From NCBI GenBank assembly GCA_002293665.1, contig DBDQ01000018.1, forward strand, positions 1 through 6,536: 6,536 nucleotides of DNA, in the 5' to 3' direction. This document shows positions 6,088-6,536 of the stretch, piece by piece. The translations under genes were made by a program, and so were the position numbers. The notes under the pieces were generated by a model. The model worked only from the letters and a program-made list of their open reading frames with translations. It did no database searches and was not told where the DNA came from. This DNA comes from Alistipes sp. UBA928 (lineage in GTDB: Bacteria; Bacteroidota; Bacteroidia; Bacteroidales; Rikenellaceae). Each line of letters starts with the position of its first letter. The stretch's first letter is position 1.

Positions 6088-6536
6088 ATGCTCATTGGCG
6101 ACCCGAATTTCGATACAGACAAGGAGAACCGCCCCGACGACGAGACCCTGCTGGCCCGTTTTGTCGAGGGAGGCGACGCCACGCTGTTGGGCGAGCTCTA
6201 CACGCGCCACATGCCCCTCGTCTACGGTCTGTGTCTCAAGTATCTGGGCCGCGCCGCCGACGCCGAGGACGCCACCATGGAACTCTTCGAAGAACTTGTC
6301 GACAAGGTCGCCCGCCACCGCATCCGCAACTTCCGCACGTGGCTCTGGTCGGTGGCGCGCAACCACTGTCTGCAGCGGCTGAGGCGCGAAAAACGCAGCG
6401 TGAGGGTCGATTTCGACGATCGGTTTATGGAATCGGCTCCTCTCGTGCATCTATTGAGCGAGAGTACCGACGAGGCGGCACTGGCGGAACTCGGCAGGTG
6501 TATGGAGAAGCTGCCCGAAAGGCAGCGCGAGGCGGT
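6088..6536 (+). CDS. RNA polymerase sigma factor, sigma-70/ECF family (3' partial)
   Basis: An open frame runs from the ATG at 6088 to the window edge, giving 149 residues with no stop. The start is well fixed, because an in-frame TAG lies 15 bases upstream at 6073. Sigma region 2 is clear: DDETLLARFVEGGDATL (17-33), then the region 2.2-like YLGRAADAEDATMELFEELV (52-71) and the region 2.3/2.4-like FRTWLWSVARNHCLQRLRR (82-100). A variable linker follows (about 101-130), then the start of region 4 (LAELGRCMEKLPERQREA), which binds the -35 element. The helix-turn-helix is cut off by the window. The length suggests an extracytoplasmic-function-type factor with regions 2 and 4 only. It is divergent from the vWA lipoprotein gene across 99 bases, so it may control or be controlled with that gene. 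No anti-sigma gene is visible in the window; one could follow downstream. Confidence 0.92.
   Translation, partial: MLIGDPNFDTDKENRPDDETLLARFVEGGDATLLGELYTRHMPLVYGLCLKYLGRAADAEDATMELFEELVDKVARHRIRNFRTWLWSVARNHCLQRLRREKRSVRVDFDDRFMESAPLVHLLSESTDEAALAELGRCMEKLPERQREA

Noticed and set aside
6019..6450. 143-residue - strand frame opposite the sigma factor
   Set aside because: The + strand frame has unmistakable sigma region 2 and 4 sequence.

Overview
The window looks like chromosomal DNA from a GC-rich gut-type member of the Bacteroidota, most like Alistipes/Rikenellaceae. This is an inference from three things: Bacteroidota -7 promoter boxes (TAnnTTTG), the gene families present, and the high GC content. 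I cannot prove the genus from the sequence alone.

Layout. The + strand opens with the 3' part of asnA (ammonia-dependent asparagine synthetase), followed closely by a complete VanW-family gene. Convergent to these on the - strand is a small exported beta-barrel protein gene. Just upstream of it is a tRNA-Pro(UGG) gene with a near-perfect Bacteroidota promoter. Further upstream on the - strand is a two-gene unit: an intact steroid 5-alpha-reductase-family membrane enzyme (4037 down to 3267), then, 14 bases downstream, a broken Old-Yellow-Enzyme-type NADH:flavin oxidoreductase. Next is a - strand gene for a 610-residue YfbK-like von Willebrand factor A lipoprotein with a clear intrinsic terminator. 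It is divergent from a sigma-70-family (ECF-like) sigma factor gene that runs off the right edge.

Most interesting part. The 5-alpha-reductase homologue next to a flavin ene-reductase recalls the paired 5-alpha/5-beta reductases that gut Bacteroidota use on 3-oxo-delta-4 bile acids and steroids. Here the flavoenzyme is a pseudogene. Its ATG and first eight codons (MSGLFTPY) are in one frame, and the rest of the conserved N-terminus (ARGVTLRNRT and onward) is in another, consistent with loss of one base near 3229. The gene also ends abruptly after the catalytic His-x-x-His region, at a junction beside the tRNA-Pro promoter. If the assignment is right, this lineage keeps the 5-alpha branch and has lost the partner enzyme.

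The divergent sigma factor/vWA lipoprotein pair is probably a regulatory or envelope module, and the sigma gene appears to have an almost leaderless transcript. No CRISPR array, insertion sequence, integrase or gene-free stretch over 300 bases was seen.
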